Assembly (NCBI RefSeq): GCF_020616335.1
Contig: NZ_CP085051.1
Coordinates: forward strand, 62,001-126,000
Source of the DNA: Corynebacterium uberis
GTDB taxonomy: Bacteria > Actinomycetota > Actinomycetes > Mycobacteriales > Mycobacteriaceae
DNA length: 64,000 nt
Reading direction: 5' to 3'
Shown here: positions 35,547 to 44,867 of the stretch, one piece after another
How the letters are laid out: each line of letters starts with the position of its first letter
Numbering within the stretch: the first letter of the stretch is position 1
Translations under genes and position numbers: made by a program
The notes under the pieces: generated by a model
Told to the model about the DNA's origin: nothing
The model's database searches: none
The model's input: only the letters and a program-made list of their open reading frames with translations

Positions 35547-37229
35547 ATGACGTCTTTCGATTCCGATAGCGCAGATCAGCACAGTCACCGCGCGCAGTCG
35601 CTTCTCGACGCCGCCTGCGAAGCCTATGTTGCCGACCTCGCCGCACTGTGCCCCACCGCCGCCACCGCGTGGGGCATCCCCGGACACGAAGGCGAACTGG
35701 AGGACTTCTCCCCGGACCACTTCGCCGCCGTCGCCGAGCGCACTCGCGAAATGGTGATGGACGTTGACGCCTTCGACGAAGGCACTGACGCCTGCGATGA
35801 CGAGGATGACTTTGACGCCGTCGATCACGTCACCGCAGCCGCCCTGCGCGACCGCCTCTGCCTGGACTTGGACCTCCACCACAGCGGCGAGGATCTGCGC
35901 AACCTCAACAACATTGACAGCCCCGTCCAAACCATCCGCGACACCTTCCTTCTGATGGGCCAGGACACCGACGAGCAGCGCGAGGCCATCCGTTCCCGCC
36001 TGGACCAGGTGCCCGCAGCTCTTGCCGGCTACCGGGATTCGCTCTCCCAGGCCGCAGCTGGTGGGAAGGTGGCCGCCATCCGGCAGGTCTCTGCTGTGGT
36101 CGCCCAGTGCGAGGATTTGGCACGCGAGGGCTCCATGCTGGAAAACCTCGGCCTGGATGCGGATAACCCTCAGGTCGGCGCCGCGAAGGTGGCCTTCGGG
36201 CAGATGGCGGACTGGCTCACGGACCAGCTCGCCTCCCACGCCCCCGAGTGTGACGCCGTGGGCCGCGAACGCTACGAGCTGTTCTCCCACCTCCACGTCG
36301 GCGACGTGGTGGACCTTGACGAGGCCTACGAGTGGGGCCTCGAGCGCCTGGCGGACATTCGCGCCCGCCAGCAAGACATCGCCCACCACCTCTACGGGCC
36401 GGAAACCTCCACCCGGCAGGCCTTCCACCTGCTCAACCACGACGAGCGCTACCTGGTCACCGGCACCGACGCGCTCACCGAGTTCATGGCCACCACCACC
36501 GCGCGCGCCATGAACGCGCTGGCCGGCACCCACTTTGACATCCCCGAGCGCGTCCGGGCCATCGAATGCCGCATCGACCCGGCCGGCACCGGCGGCATCT
36601 TCTACACCCCGCCCAGCGATGACCTCACCCGCCCCGGCACCATGTGGTGGTCCGTGCCGGAAGGCCAAACCACCTTCCACACCTGGCAGGAGCGCACCAC
36701 CGTCCACCACGAGGGCGTGCCCGGCCACCACCTCCAATGCGCCACCGCCCTGCTGGACGCGGACGCGCTGAACACCTGGCGGCGCGCCGTGTGCTGGATC
36801 TCCGGTCACGGCGAAGGCTGGGCCCTCTACGCCGAACAGCTCATGGCGGACCTGGGGCTCATGGATGATCCCGCCGATCTCATGGGGCTTTACGACGCCC
36901 AGCGGCTCCGCGCCGCGCGCGTCGTCCTGGACATCGGTGTCCACCTGGGCAAGAAGGTTCCCGAGGGCACCGGCGTGTGGGACGGGGCGTATGCCAAGTC
37001 TTTCCTGCGCGATAACTCCGCGCTTGACGAGGCCAATCTGGCCTTCGAGCTGGACCGCTACCTCGGCTGGCCGGGGCAGGCCCCGTCTTATGCCCTGGGC
37101 CAGCGCGCCTGGGAAGACACCCGCGACGCCGCCCTGGAGCAGGGCCTGAGCCTCCGCGAATTCCACAGCCAGGCCCTGGCGCTCGGCTCGGTGCCCATGT
37201 CGGTGCTGCGCTCGGAGGTCCTGGACTAG
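35547..37229 (+). CDS. DUF885-family probable metallopeptidase
   Basis: 560 residues without signal peptide. The likely metal site is TVHHEGVPGHHLQ, the HExxPGHH pattern of DUF885, and a second conserved segment is HGEGWALYAEQLMADLG. C-terminal ALGQRAWEDTRDAAL...REFHSQAL is also typical. Probably a cytoplasmic zinc peptidase; substrate unknown. Residue stretch SLLDAA near the start is encoded by one of the recurring 13-base words (35600-35612). Confidence 0.85.
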   Translation: MTSFDSDSADQHSHRAQSLLDAACEAYVADLAALCPTAATAWGIPGHEGELEDFSPDHFAAVAERTREMVMDVDAFDEGTDACDDEDDFDAVDHVTAAALRDRLCLDLDLHHSGEDLRNLNNIDSPVQTIRDTFLLMGQDTDEQREAIRSRLDQVPAALAGYRDSLSQAAAGGKVAAIRQVSAVVAQCEDLAREGSMLENLGLDADNPQVGAAKVAFGQMADWLTDQLASHAPECDAVGRERYELFSHLHVGDVVDLDEAYEWGLERLADIRARQQDIAHHLYGPETSTRQAFHLLNHDERYLVTGTDALTEFMATTTARAMNALAGTHFDIPERVRAIECRIDPAGTGGIFYTPPSDDLTRPGTMWWSVPEGQTTFHTWQERTTVHHEGVPGHHLQCATALLDADALNTWRRAVCWISGHGEGWALYAEQLMADLGLMDDPADLMGLYDAQRLRAARVVLDIGVHLGKKVPEGTGVWDGAYAKSFLRDNSALDEANLAFELDRYLGWPGQAPSYALGQRAWEDTRDAALEQGLSLREFHSQALALGSVPMSVLRSEVLD

Positions 37230-37270
37230 GGGGGAAAGGGAAGGGATCGCTCCACTCCGGATTCGCCTGC

Positions 37271-37280
37271 ACTTATAAGT
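37271..37280. promoter_or_regulatory. Perfect palindrome ACTTATAAGT upstream of the HTH gene
   Basis: A 10-bp perfect palindrome 50 bp before the start of the excisionase-like gene. It could be an autoregulatory operator or overlap a -10 region. Confidence 0.4.
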
Positions 37281-37330
37281 GAAACCGGGTAGCGTGGGGC
37301 CATCCACTGCCTTTAACAAAGGGGGGAACA

Positions 37331-37744
37331 ATGACCCAGAATCTTCTTGTCACTGCACAGCAGGAGCGCAGCGCCGCGGCGTTTATGTCCGGTGACCGGC
37401 AGGGCGACGTTGGAAACGAGGTGATGGTGCCGCTGCCTCCGGACCTAGAACACATAGTCCGTGATGTTGTAGCGGCAATTGCCCGAGGGGAGTCGATCAC
37501 CATCTCGCCTACTCCCCGGGAACTGACGACTACGATGGCCGCCAAGCAACTAGGTATCAGCCGTCCAACGCTGATGAAGCACATCCGGGCAGGTGACATT
37601 CCCTTTAGGAAAGTGGGAAGTCACTACCGGGTATTAACGGAGGACGTTCAGGCCTTCGCTGAGGAAGATCGAAACCGGCGCCGCAACGCAGTGTGTGATG
37701 GTTTAGATCTCCATGAAGAGATGGTTGCGCGAGAAATCCGATAA
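37331..37744 (+). CDS. Excisionase-family DNA-binding protein (antitoxin-like)
   Basis: 137 residues. Residues 65-110 form a MerR/Xis-type helix-turn-helix (TMAAKQLGISRPTLMKHIRAG, then KVGSHYRVLTEDVQAF). Such proteins commonly precede a PIN-domain toxin as antitoxins, but here no toxin follows: the next gene is a convergent membrane protein 62 bp away. ATG 37331 follows a G-rich ribosome site. Either the toxin has been lost or the protein is a stand-alone regulator. Confidence 0.75.
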   Translation: MTQNLLVTAQQERSAAAFMSGDRQGDVGNEVMVPLPPDLEHIVRDVVAAIARGESITISPTPRELTTTMAAKQLGISRPTLMKHIRAGDIPFRKVGSHYRVLTEDVQAFAEEDRNRRRNAVCDGLDLHEEMVAREIR

Positions 37745-37806
37745 CGCCTCTCTCGGTCTTCGGAATTAAAATTTGAGTTTTCAGTATTCCACGCCCGCCT
37801 GCGCCG

Positions 37807-38847
37807 TTAGCCCCGCAGCCGTTTGACCCAGCCGATCAGCTGCGGCAGCCACCCGGCCAGCAGGAGCACGCACACCAGGCGGATGATCTGGAACGCCACC
37901 ACTACGCCGCCTGCCCCGCCGGCGGCGCCGAGGGCGAGCACGGTTTCCAGCGCCCCGGGGCTGGTGGCCAGGTAGGCCTCAAAGTAGGTGCACCCGCTCC
38001 AGGCGCTTAATGCCCACCCTGCCAGGGCGCACAGGCCCATGAGCAGGGCGATAAACGCCACGATGGCGGGCAGTTGGCGGGCGAAGTGGCGCAGGGCGGG
38101 TAGGGACATTCCGCCGCCGCAGATCCATCCGATGGAGGTAAACGCCAGGATTTGCAGCAGGTGTGGTGGGGTGAGCGAGACGTCGTCGGGAAGCCACAGG
38201 CCCACTAGGACGGTGAGTGCCATGGGGCCCAGGACGGACGGTGCGGGCAGGTGGATGAGGGAGCCGGCGGCGTCGCCAAGCAAGGCGATGGCGACGATGA
38301 TGATGACCGCCCACCAGGTGACGTGCCCTGTGGTGGCGCCTTGCGCTCCGCCGGGGGTGGACAGCAGGTGGGCGACCCCGGGCAGGGTGACGGAGACGAG
38401 CACCAGGCGCAGGTATTGGGACAGTGCCACGTAGCGGTAGTCGGCGCCGAGTTCTTGGGCGAGTGCGGGCATCATGGATGCCCCGCCGGGCAGCATGGAC
38501 AGTACGCCGGTTTGCACGCTGACCGTGGGTTCCCAGCGGGCCAGCACCCAGCCTGCGCCCAGGCATAGTGCCAGGCTGGCGCCGGCGAGGGCCAACCCCG
38601 GTATGAGGTATCCGGCCAGCGTGGCCGGGGAGCTGCTGAGCAGGGGCAGGGCGGCGAGTACGCCGATGATGCCGCGGCCGAATCGGTAGTAGTGGTCGTT
38701 GACGGGCAGCTCGCGGGACGTCAGAAGGGCCGCCGCCGCGGAGGTGAGGATGGCCGCGAGGATCCACGCGGCGGGGACGTGAACGCGCTCAAAGAGCCAC
38801 CCCAACACCGCGGTGGCGATGATGACGAGCACCCACCGGCGGCTCAC
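37807..38847 (-). CDS. AbrB-family (PF05145-like) membrane protein
   Basis: 346 residues with about ten membrane helices in two similar halves, each with a W-x4-P-Gly-rich segment (GRGIIGVLAALPLL; TSIGWICGGGMSLPALR). This matches the AbrB/ammonia monooxygenase-like membrane family, named from sequence only and likely transporters. GTG 38847 overlaps the stop of the upstream lipoprotein gene (GTGA), so the two are coupled. Confidence 0.8.
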   Translation of the reverse strand: MSRRWVLVIIATAVLGWLFERVHVPAAWILAAILTSAAAALLTSRELPVNDHYYRFGRGIIGVLAALPLLSSSPATLAGYLIPGLALAGASLALCLGAGWVLARWEPTVSVQTGVLSMLPGGASMMPALAQELGADYRYVALSQYLRLVLVSVTLPGVAHLLSTPGGAQGATTGHVTWWAVIIIVAIALLGDAAGSLIHLPAPSVLGPMALTVLVGLWLPDDVSLTPPHLLQILAFTSIGWICGGGMSLPALRHFARQLPAIVAFIALLMGLCALAGWALSAWSGCTYFEAYLATSPGALETVLALGAAGGAGGVVVAFQIIRLVCVLLLAGWLPQLIGWVKRLRG

Positions 38848-39602
38848 TGGGCGACCGCATAGGAGTCGGGGGTGATGGTCACAGCACCGATGCGCGCCTC
38901 GTGGGGCACGGCGGTAGAGACTTGCTGGCCGCCAATGACCACCTCTTGTGCGGGCAGGTCCTGAAAGTCGCCGGGCGGTGTTGCCCCGTGGGCGGCGCCC
39001 ACATCCGCGGCGGCCTCGTCGACCAGGCCGGAGTCGGTGGCGCGCACGATGAGCCGGTTGGCCTGCGGCCAGGGCTGATTCTGCTTCTTCCAGCGCACGG
39101 GGAAGTCCGGCAGGCAGTCGAGGAGGACCTCGTCATCGGTGTTGCCGATGGTGCACAGCAGGTGCTCGTCCGCGGCGAGGGTGAGCCGGTACTGGCCGGC
39201 GGGCAGCACAGGCACGCCCGCCTGGCCATTGGCATCAGGGGCATTGGGCAGCGTGGGCGCAGCGGCGGGCGCGGTGGGGTTGGCCTGCGCGGGGTCGCCT
39301 GCGGGCGGGGAATCAGGCGTGCCGGGCTGGGTGGGGTGGGGCGCATCCTGTGGCGACCCGGAGAGCTGGGCGGAGGTGGGTGTGGTGGCCGGGTCGTGCG
39401 GCGTGCACCCGGTCAGCCCAGCCATCCCGGTCGCACCGGCGAGCGCCGCGGCCGCCACGAGGCATACTGCCGCGGCACCGGGGCGACGGCGCGAGCGGGG
39501 CGCGGCGTTGGCCAGGGTGCTGGCTCCCGCCGCCGAAACGCTGGTGCTAGTGCTGGCGCTGGTGCTGGTGCGAGTGCTGGTACGGCCACAGTGAACAACC
39601 AT
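38844..39602 (-). CDS. Putative lipoprotein with Ser/Thr-repeat N-terminus
   Basis: 252 residues. A long n-region of Thr-Ser repeats (from a 6-bp ACCAGC-like repeat at about 39540-39585) precedes a basic patch, a hydrophobic core and lipobox LTGC. The mature part has a Pro/Ala-rich linker and then a beta-rich domain (LPAGQYRLTLAADEHLLCTI, LDCLPDFPVRWKK) with two cysteines. ATG 39602 lies seven bases after a TAGACT -10 (39615-39610). No family recognised; coupled with the AbrB-like gene. Confidence 0.65.
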   Translation of the reverse strand: MVVHCGRTSTRTSTSASTSTSVSAAGASTLANAAPRSRRRPGAAAVCLVAAAALAGATGMAGLTGCTPHDPATTPTSAQLSGSPQDAPHPTQPGTPDSPPAGDPAQANPTAPAAAPTLPNAPDANGQAGVPVLPAGQYRLTLAADEHLLCTIGNTDDEVLLDCLPDFPVRWKKQNQPWPQANRLIVRATDSGLVDEAAADVGAAHGATPPGDFQDLPAQEVVIGGQQVSTAVPHEARIGAVTITPDSYAVAQ

Positions 39603-39605
39603 GTC

Positions 39606-39618
39606 TCCTAGTCTAGGA
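39606..39618. promoter_or_regulatory. Palindromic shared -10 region TCCTAGTCTAGGA
   Basis: The palindrome holds TAGACT for the lipoprotein gene (minus strand) and TAGTCT for the TauE-like gene (plus strand), so one site can serve divergent promoters. Confidence 0.55.
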
Positions 39619-39670
39619 GTGAAGGTGTGCGCGCATGGGCGCGCAACGTCACAGGCATGAAGGGGTAGCA

Positions 39671-40456
39671 GTGGAGTTAGCGGCCGGAGGCTGGGCCATC
39701 TTGATCGCAGGTGCCGGTGTTGCCGGGTGGGTGGATGCCGTCATTGGCGGCGGTGGGCTGGTGCTCATCCCTTTGATCATGGCGGTGTGTCCGCAGTTGG
39801 CGTTGCCGGTGGCCTTGGCTAGTAATAAGTTGGCCGCGGTGTCGGGGACGGCGTCGGCGGCGGTGTCGATGGCGCGCCGGGTGCGCCCGCCGCTGCGTTT
39901 GGCGTTGGGTTATGCGCTGCTGGCGGCGGTGTGTTCGGGCTGCGGGGCGGCGTTGGTCTCGCATGTGGATAAGTCGATCATGCGCCCGGTGGTCATCGTG
40001 TTGATGCTGGCCGTGGGGGCGTTTGTGGCGCTGCGCCCGAGTTTTGGTACGGGCAGTACGGAGGGCCCGTTGCCGGCGGCGTGGTCGAGGCGGCGCATCG
40101 CGGCGGTGGCGGCGGTGGCGCTCATCGCGTCGTACGACGGCCTGTTTGGCCCCGGCACGGGCATGTTCCTCATCATGGCGATGACGGGGATTTTGTCCCG
40201 CAACTTCCTTACCTCCGCGGCGCTGTCCAAGGTGATTAATACGGCGACGAATTTCGGCGCGCTGGTGGTGTTTATTGCGGGCGGCCACATGTGGTGGACG
40301 TTGGGGTTGGTGTTGGCGGCGGCCAATATTGTGGGTGCTCAGTTGGGGGCGCGCACGGTGTTTGCGGGTGGGACGCGGCTGATTCGGGCTGCCTTGTTGG
40401 TCATGGTTGTTGTCATGAGTATCTATTTGACCTGGCAGCAGATCAGCGGTCAGTGA
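39671..40456 (+). CDS. TauE/SafE-family permease
   Basis: 261 residues with about seven to eight membrane helices. Family pattern: AGVAGWVDAVIGGGGLVLIPLI in helix 1 and YDGLFGPGTGMFLIMAM in the second repeat. These proteins export or import sulfite, sulfonates or related anions. GTG 39671 is chosen because GAAGGGG precedes it; ATG 39635 (with GAAGG) would add 12 polar residues. Substrate unknown. Confidence 0.8.
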   Translation: MELAAGGWAILIAGAGVAGWVDAVIGGGGLVLIPLIMAVCPQLALPVALASNKLAAVSGTASAAVSMARRVRPPLRLALGYALLAAVCSGCGAALVSHVDKSIMRPVVIVLMLAVGAFVALRPSFGTGSTEGPLPAAWSRRRIAAVAAVALIASYDGLFGPGTGMFLIMAMTGILSRNFLTSAALSKVINTATNFGALVVFIAGGHMWWTLGLVLAAANIVGAQLGARTVFAGGTRLIRAALLVMVVVMSIYLTWQQISGQ

Positions 40457-40526
40457 GCGCACTGGCAGCGCTTCCCTACGCGGGACGGGGTGTTGCTGCC
40501 AGGGGGCATGCTTAGCATCGGCGGGC

Positions 40527-40853
40527 ATGGATCAAGATAGTCGTCCGCTTCTCGACGCCCATCGCGTACTCATCGCGGTCCCCTCCGGCTTGCCTGCCGA
40601 CGCCGCCACCGCCGCCGCGCTCGTGCGCGGTGCGTGCCGCGCCAGCGCGCTGCTGGGCATCAGCGCCATCGAACTGTGCGCCGAGCCGGCAGACCTGCCG
40701 GCCCTGGCTGTGGCCGCGGCGGCCTGTGACTGCGAGCTTCCCGCGGGCTTCCGCCTGCGCCAGGCCCGCGCCCAGGAGACCGCCGGGATCACGCAGCTGT
40801 CGGCAGCCGCGCTGGTGCGCTTGGGCGCCCCGCAGCCGGTCCAGGTGGGTTAG
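40527..40853 (+). CDS. Small hypothetical protein
   Basis: 108 residues, Ala-rich, no signal or domain recognised. A TAGCAT -10 (40513-40518) eight bases before the ATG supports leaderless expression, and the reading frame is closed by a stop overlapping the convergent HrpB gene by four bases. Its N-terminal PLLDAH is encoded by a 13-base word copy (40547-40559). Confidence 0.6.
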   Translation: MDQDSRPLLDAHRVLIAVPSGLPADAATAAALVRGACRASALLGISAIELCAEPADLPALAVAAAACDCELPAGFRLRQARAQETAGITQLSAAALVRLGAPQPVQVG

Positions 40854-43279
40854 CCGCGCCGCGCGCCGTGGCGGGACTGGGCGCGGGTGGTGCGTGCCGT
40901 GGCCTGCGCGGTGCGCGGGTCCTGCGGCCACGGGTGCTTGGGGTAGCGCCCCCGCATCTCTGCGCGAATCTGCTGGTAGGGGGCGTCAAAGAAGGAGTCC
41001 AGGTCATCGGTGATGGCCAGTTCGCGCCCGGCGGGGGATAGGAGATGAAACTGCACCGGCACCCCGGCGATGCGGGGGCTTTCTTCCAGCCCGAAGCATT
41101 CCTGGAGCTTGACGCGCACTACGGGGCGCCCGGAGGAGTAGTCGATGCGCGGGTGGTTGCCGCTGGGCACCGCGAGGCGCTGCGGGGCAGCCTCATCGAT
41201 GCTCGCCCCGGCGTGCCAGGGGATGAGTCGGCGCAGGGCGGGCAGCATATCCACGTTCCCGATCGTCGCGCCGCGCGCCACCTGGTCGAGTTCCGGGCCG
41301 AGCCACGCGGCAGGATCGGCGGCGTCCGGGTCGGGCCAGGGATCCCCACACTGGCGGTGCAGGAAACGCAGCCGGTCGGCCAGCTCGCGCGCGGCGGGCG
41401 AGAATGCGAACATGCCGGTGCCGCGCTCGGCAATCAGGCGGGCCAGCGCTGGGCCGGCCTCCGCTGGGGTGACCGTGCCGGGCGTCGTAGACAAGACGAT
41501 CGCCCCAGCGCGGCGCACCCGCCGCGCCCGCAGCCGCCCGTCGACCAATTCCACCTCGGTATCGTCCGTGACGCCGATGAGCTCCACGGCGCGGTCCTGC
41601 TCAATCCGGGCAGCCGCCCGGATGGTCGCCCCGGCGCGGTTGGTCGAGCGGGTGGCCTGCGCGATGGCCAGCCAGGGCGCGCCGGACAGTGCGGATCCGG
41701 GCGGCAGGCTCGCCCGCGTGCCGGAGGCGAGCAGGTATTCCCCGGGGTTGCCCGTGGCGCGGGCGATGGCCTGCGGAAACGCCGTGCCCACCACCACCCC
41801 GGCGGGCACGGGGGCGCTCTCCGCGCTGGCCAGCCGGCGCAGTCGGGCAACCTGGCGGGCGGGGACGGCCTGTGCGGCCGCGGGGGCGGCCAGGTCGCCG
41901 CTGGCGCCCTCCGCAATCAGGGCGAGGGTTTCTGCGGCGCCGGCGCCCAAGGTCAGCAGCGCGGAGCCCAACCGGGGGTCCAGTGGCAGGCGGGCCAAGG
42001 CCTGCCCGTGGGCGGTGACCGTGCCGCGGTCTGTGAGCGCGCCCAGGGCGTGCAGGGTGGCCTCGGCGGCGTCGAGAGCGGGACCATCGGGGGCGTCGAT
42101 AAGCGGCAAACCCGCCCCCCGCGGGGTGCCCCACGCGGCGGTGACCAGGGCAAAGTCCGTCAGATCGGCGGTGTGGATCTCCGGGGTCGGCCACGCGCGC
42201 AGCTGCGCTCGCTGCTGCGGGCTCAGCGCCACATACGCCCGGCCCGGCCCCAGGCGATGGGCCCGGCCCGCGCGCTGCTCCACCTGGCTGGCCGCAGCGC
42301 TGACCGTGACCAGGCCGCCGAACCCCCGGGCGGCGTCGCGGCGCGGCTCGCGGGCCAGGGCACCGTCGACCACCGCGCGCACCCCCGGCACCGTCAGCGA
42401 CGTCTCCGCAATCGCCGTGGCCACCACGATGCGCGCCCCGCCGTCGCCGTCGAGCACCGCCGCCTGCTGCGCCGCCGACTGGCGCCCGTGCAGCTCCACC
42501 ACCGGCACCTCCGTCAACTGGCGCGCCACCGCGGCCGTATCGGCCACCTCGCGCACCCCGGGCACGAACACCACAACACCCTGCCCGTGGGCGGCCACAT
42601 CGCCAGCCGCCAAACCCGCCAGATGGCGCGCAAACGCCAACCGCTGGGCGCGGGTATGGCCCAGCCGATCCGGATGCGGGTGATATGACCACTCCACCGG
42701 GTAAGCCGCCCCCGGAGCACACGTGACCACCGGCGCCCCGCCCAACACCGCCGCCCACTGCTGCGCCGCCAACGTGGCAGACATGGCCACCACGGCCAGG
42801 TCTTCGCGCACCGCGGCGACCTCCGCAACCAGCGCCACCGCCAGGTCCGCCTCCAGGTGGCGCTCGTGGACCTCATCAAAGACCACCGCGCCCACCCCCG
42901 GCAGATCCGGGCTGGACAGCACCATGCGCAGCAGCACCCCCGGGGTGACAAACTCCACCCGCGCGCCGGGGGTGGAGTGGCCCCGCATGCGCAGGCCCAC
43001 CGCCTGGCCCAACCGCGTGCCGGACAGCTGGCACAGGCGCGTCGCCGCCGCGCGGGCAGCCACCCGCCGCGGGATGCACACCAGCACCTTCGACCCGGTG
43101 AGCAGGGTGGCCACCAGCGGCGGGATGAGCGTGGTCTTTCCCGTGCCGGGCTCGGCGGTGAGCACGACGGCGCGCGGGGTGCACTCGGGCGCCAGCGCGG
43201 CGGCCACCTGGTCGAGGACCCCGGCCACGGGCAGGCCGGCGCCCATGCGGGTCAGGTCAAAGGGTTCGGAGGCAGTCAT
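40850..43279 (-). CDS. hrpB: HrpB-type ATP-dependent helicase
   Basis: 809 residues. DEAH/RHA helicase motifs: AEPGTGKTTLIPPL (Walker A), VVFDEVHERHLEADLA, AMSATLAAQQW, and the C-terminal QRAGRAHRLGPGRAYV. The long C-terminal region with the HrpB-specific end (DDLDSFFDAPYQQIRAEMRGRYPKHPWPQDP) fixes the subfamily. Precise role is unclear; related enzymes act on RNA. ATG 43279 gives the family start. The word copy at 42092-42104 encodes PLIDAPDG in a variable part between the helicase core and the HA2 region. Confidence 0.9.
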   Translation of the reverse strand: MTASEPFDLTRMGAGLPVAGVLDQVAAALAPECTPRAVVLTAEPGTGKTTLIPPLVATLLTGSKVLVCIPRRVAARAAATRLCQLSGTRLGQAVGLRMRGHSTPGARVEFVTPGVLLRMVLSSPDLPGVGAVVFDEVHERHLEADLAVALVAEVAAVREDLAVVAMSATLAAQQWAAVLGGAPVVTCAPGAAYPVEWSYHPHPDRLGHTRAQRLAFARHLAGLAAGDVAAHGQGVVVFVPGVREVADTAAVARQLTEVPVVELHGRQSAAQQAAVLDGDGGARIVVATAIAETSLTVPGVRAVVDGALAREPRRDAARGFGGLVTVSAAASQVEQRAGRAHRLGPGRAYVALSPQQRAQLRAWPTPEIHTADLTDFALVTAAWGTPRGAGLPLIDAPDGPALDAAEATLHALGALTDRGTVTAHGQALARLPLDPRLGSALLTLGAGAAETLALIAEGASGDLAAPAAAQAVPARQVARLRRLASAESAPVPAGVVVGTAFPQAIARATGNPGEYLLASGTRASLPPGSALSGAPWLAIAQATRSTNRAGATIRAAARIEQDRAVELIGVTDDTEVELVDGRLRARRVRRAGAIVLSTTPGTVTPAEAGPALARLIAERGTGMFAFSPAARELADRLRFLHRQCGDPWPDPDAADPAAWLGPELDQVARGATIGNVDMLPALRRLIPWHAGASIDEAAPQRLAVPSGNHPRIDYSSGRPVVRVKLQECFGLEESPRIAGVPVQFHLLSPAGRELAITDDLDSFFDAPYQQIRAEMRGRYPKHPWPQDPRTAQATARTTRAQSRHGARRG

Positions 43280-43368
43280 GATCGATGGCCCAGTGTAGTG
43301 AGTGCGGGGCGGGGCCCACAGGCTGCAGCGCGGCGGCGCAACGGGCAGGGCAGTACTGGACAAAGAAA

Positions 43369-43404
43369 ACCGCGCGCCCCGCCGGTAGTGGCGGTGCGCG
43401 CGGT
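43369..43404 (-). terminator. Rho-independent terminator of the secreted-protein gene
   Basis: ACCGCGCGC (43369-43377) pairs with GCGCGCGGT (43396-43404), with further CCGCC/GGCGG pairing inside. Read on the minus strand the stem is followed by TTTTCTTTG. It lies 41 bp after the stop of the gene 43446-44867 and before hrpB. Confidence 0.8.
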
Positions 43405-43445
43405 GTGAGCGGTGGGGGCGTTGGTGCCCTCAGCGATCAATCAGA

Positions 43446-44867
43446 TCAGAAGATACCGGCGTTCTTGCGGCCCAGGTGATCCCAGGTGAAGTCGCGGGAA
43501 TCCACGTCCTGATCGTTGTCGGTGGTCTCGTCGCCGTCGATGCGGCCGATCTGGGTCACCGTGATGTAGTTCTTCAGGCGGCCTTCCTTGGTCAGCCCGT
43601 CACCGAAGTTGAGGTTGGCAATGAGCTTGTCCTCGCCAGCGTTGATCGGGTTGGACAGGGTCACCTCGAAGGAACGGGTGGAGGTCTCCGGGTCGAAGCC
43701 CAGGTCGCGGGTGTAGGCACCGTTGAACCAGCCGGGGGTGATCAGGCGATCGACGCCCTCGGGGCCATCGGCGGTGTGCACGTCGATGCGGAAGCGGGTG
43801 GACATGTCGTCCTGGTAGTAGCGCTTCTCACCCACGTTCTTCACGCGGACGGCAACCAGTCCGGCAAAGCCCTTGGCCTTGCCAGCGGCGACCTTGTAGT
43901 AGGGGGTCAGGTCGTAGGGCTGCTTGGTGTCCTCGATCTCAACCTTGGACTCGCGCTTGGGCTCCTCAGCAGCCTCAGCCTCGACAGCCTCGGCCTCATC
44001 GGCGTCGGCCTCGGTGGCGGTGTCGGTGTCCTCGTCAACGTCGGAGGTAGCGGTGGGCTCGGCGTTCTCGCCGTCCTGCACCTCTTCGGCGGCGTCGTCG
44101 GTGACAACCTCGGGCTTGGCAACCTCGTTGCCGTCCTCGTCGACCTCGCCGGCGGCCTCGGTGTTACCCAGCCAGGAGTCGGCCGGGTCGGAGTACATCT
44201 TGACCTGGACCTCGTTCTTCAGCGGGGCGATGACGCGCCACGGGGTCGGGGTGGACCAGGTGCCGTTGGGGCGGCAGATCTGCTGGGTGCCGTCCAGGTG
44301 GATGGTGCGGAAGCCGTAGGTGGCTTCGCCGGTGGTGTTGGCGGGCACCTTGTAGGGGCCAATGGTCTGGCCGGCCTGCCAGGTCAGCGAGTAGGAAATC
44401 GACGCGCCGATCTGGTTGGTGATGGTCTTGGTGATGCCGAAGGAACCGGTCGAACCATCCTGGGAGTGGGAACCACCGAAGTTGAAGGAGGTGGTGTCCG
44501 TGCGGTCACCCTTGATGGTGATGGAGATGGTCTGAGACTTGCTCAGGTTCTGCGACAGCGGGATCTCGGTGTTGGACTTGTTGGTCGTGGAGATCGTGCC
44601 GGCCGGAGTGAAGTTGTCCTTGACCTTGTAGACCACGGTGCGGTAATCCTCGCCCGAGTTGCACACGGGGTGCGGGTTGAGGATGTTGGCCTTGATGTGG
44701 TCGGAGCCGTGGGTCGTGTTGACGATCGGCAGCTTCGGGTTGAGCTTCGGGGTCTCCGGGTAGACGTCGTGGTGAGTCTCAGCGTTGGCGACGACCGGAA
44801 CGGTCGCGGCCGACAGAGCCACAGCGGCGGCAGCGATGATCCCCGAGATGCGACGAGTGGCGCGCAT
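43446..44867 (-). CDS. Secreted protein with aerolysin/ETX-MTX2-like features
   Basis: 473 residues from ATG 44867, seven bases after AAGGAG. A signal peptide (MRATRRISGIIAAAAVALSA... VANAE) ends near residue 29. Residues 85-215 are Ser/Thr-rich with alternating polarity (SFNFGGSHSQDGSTGSFG, TKTITNQIGASISYSLTW), then QTIGPYKVPANTTGEATYGF. This resembles the pore-forming module of aerolysin/ETX-MTX2 proteins, but the match is by eye. Cys69 and Cys198 could form a disulfide. A very acidic insert (about 241-312) separates it from a C-terminal beta-rich domain. A surface or adhesion protein is the alternative. Followed by a good terminator. Confidence 0.55.
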   Translation of the reverse strand: MRATRRISGIIAAAAVALSAATVPVVANAETHHDVYPETPKLNPKLPIVNTTHGSDHIKANILNPHPVCNSGEDYRTVVYKVKDNFTPAGTISTTNKSNTEIPLSQNLSKSQTISITIKGDRTDTTSFNFGGSHSQDGSTGSFGITKTITNQIGASISYSLTWQAGQTIGPYKVPANTTGEATYGFRTIHLDGTQQICRPNGTWSTPTPWRVIAPLKNEVQVKMYSDPADSWLGNTEAAGEVDEDGNEVAKPEVVTDDAAEEVQDGENAEPTATSDVDEDTDTATEADADEAEAVEAEAAEEPKRESKVEIEDTKQPYDLTPYYKVAAGKAKGFAGLVAVRVKNVGEKRYYQDDMSTRFRIDVHTADGPEGVDRLITPGWFNGAYTRDLGFDPETSTRSFEVTLSNPINAGEDKLIANLNFGDGLTKEGRLKNYITVTQIGRIDGDETTDNDQDVDSRDFTWDHLGRKNAGIF

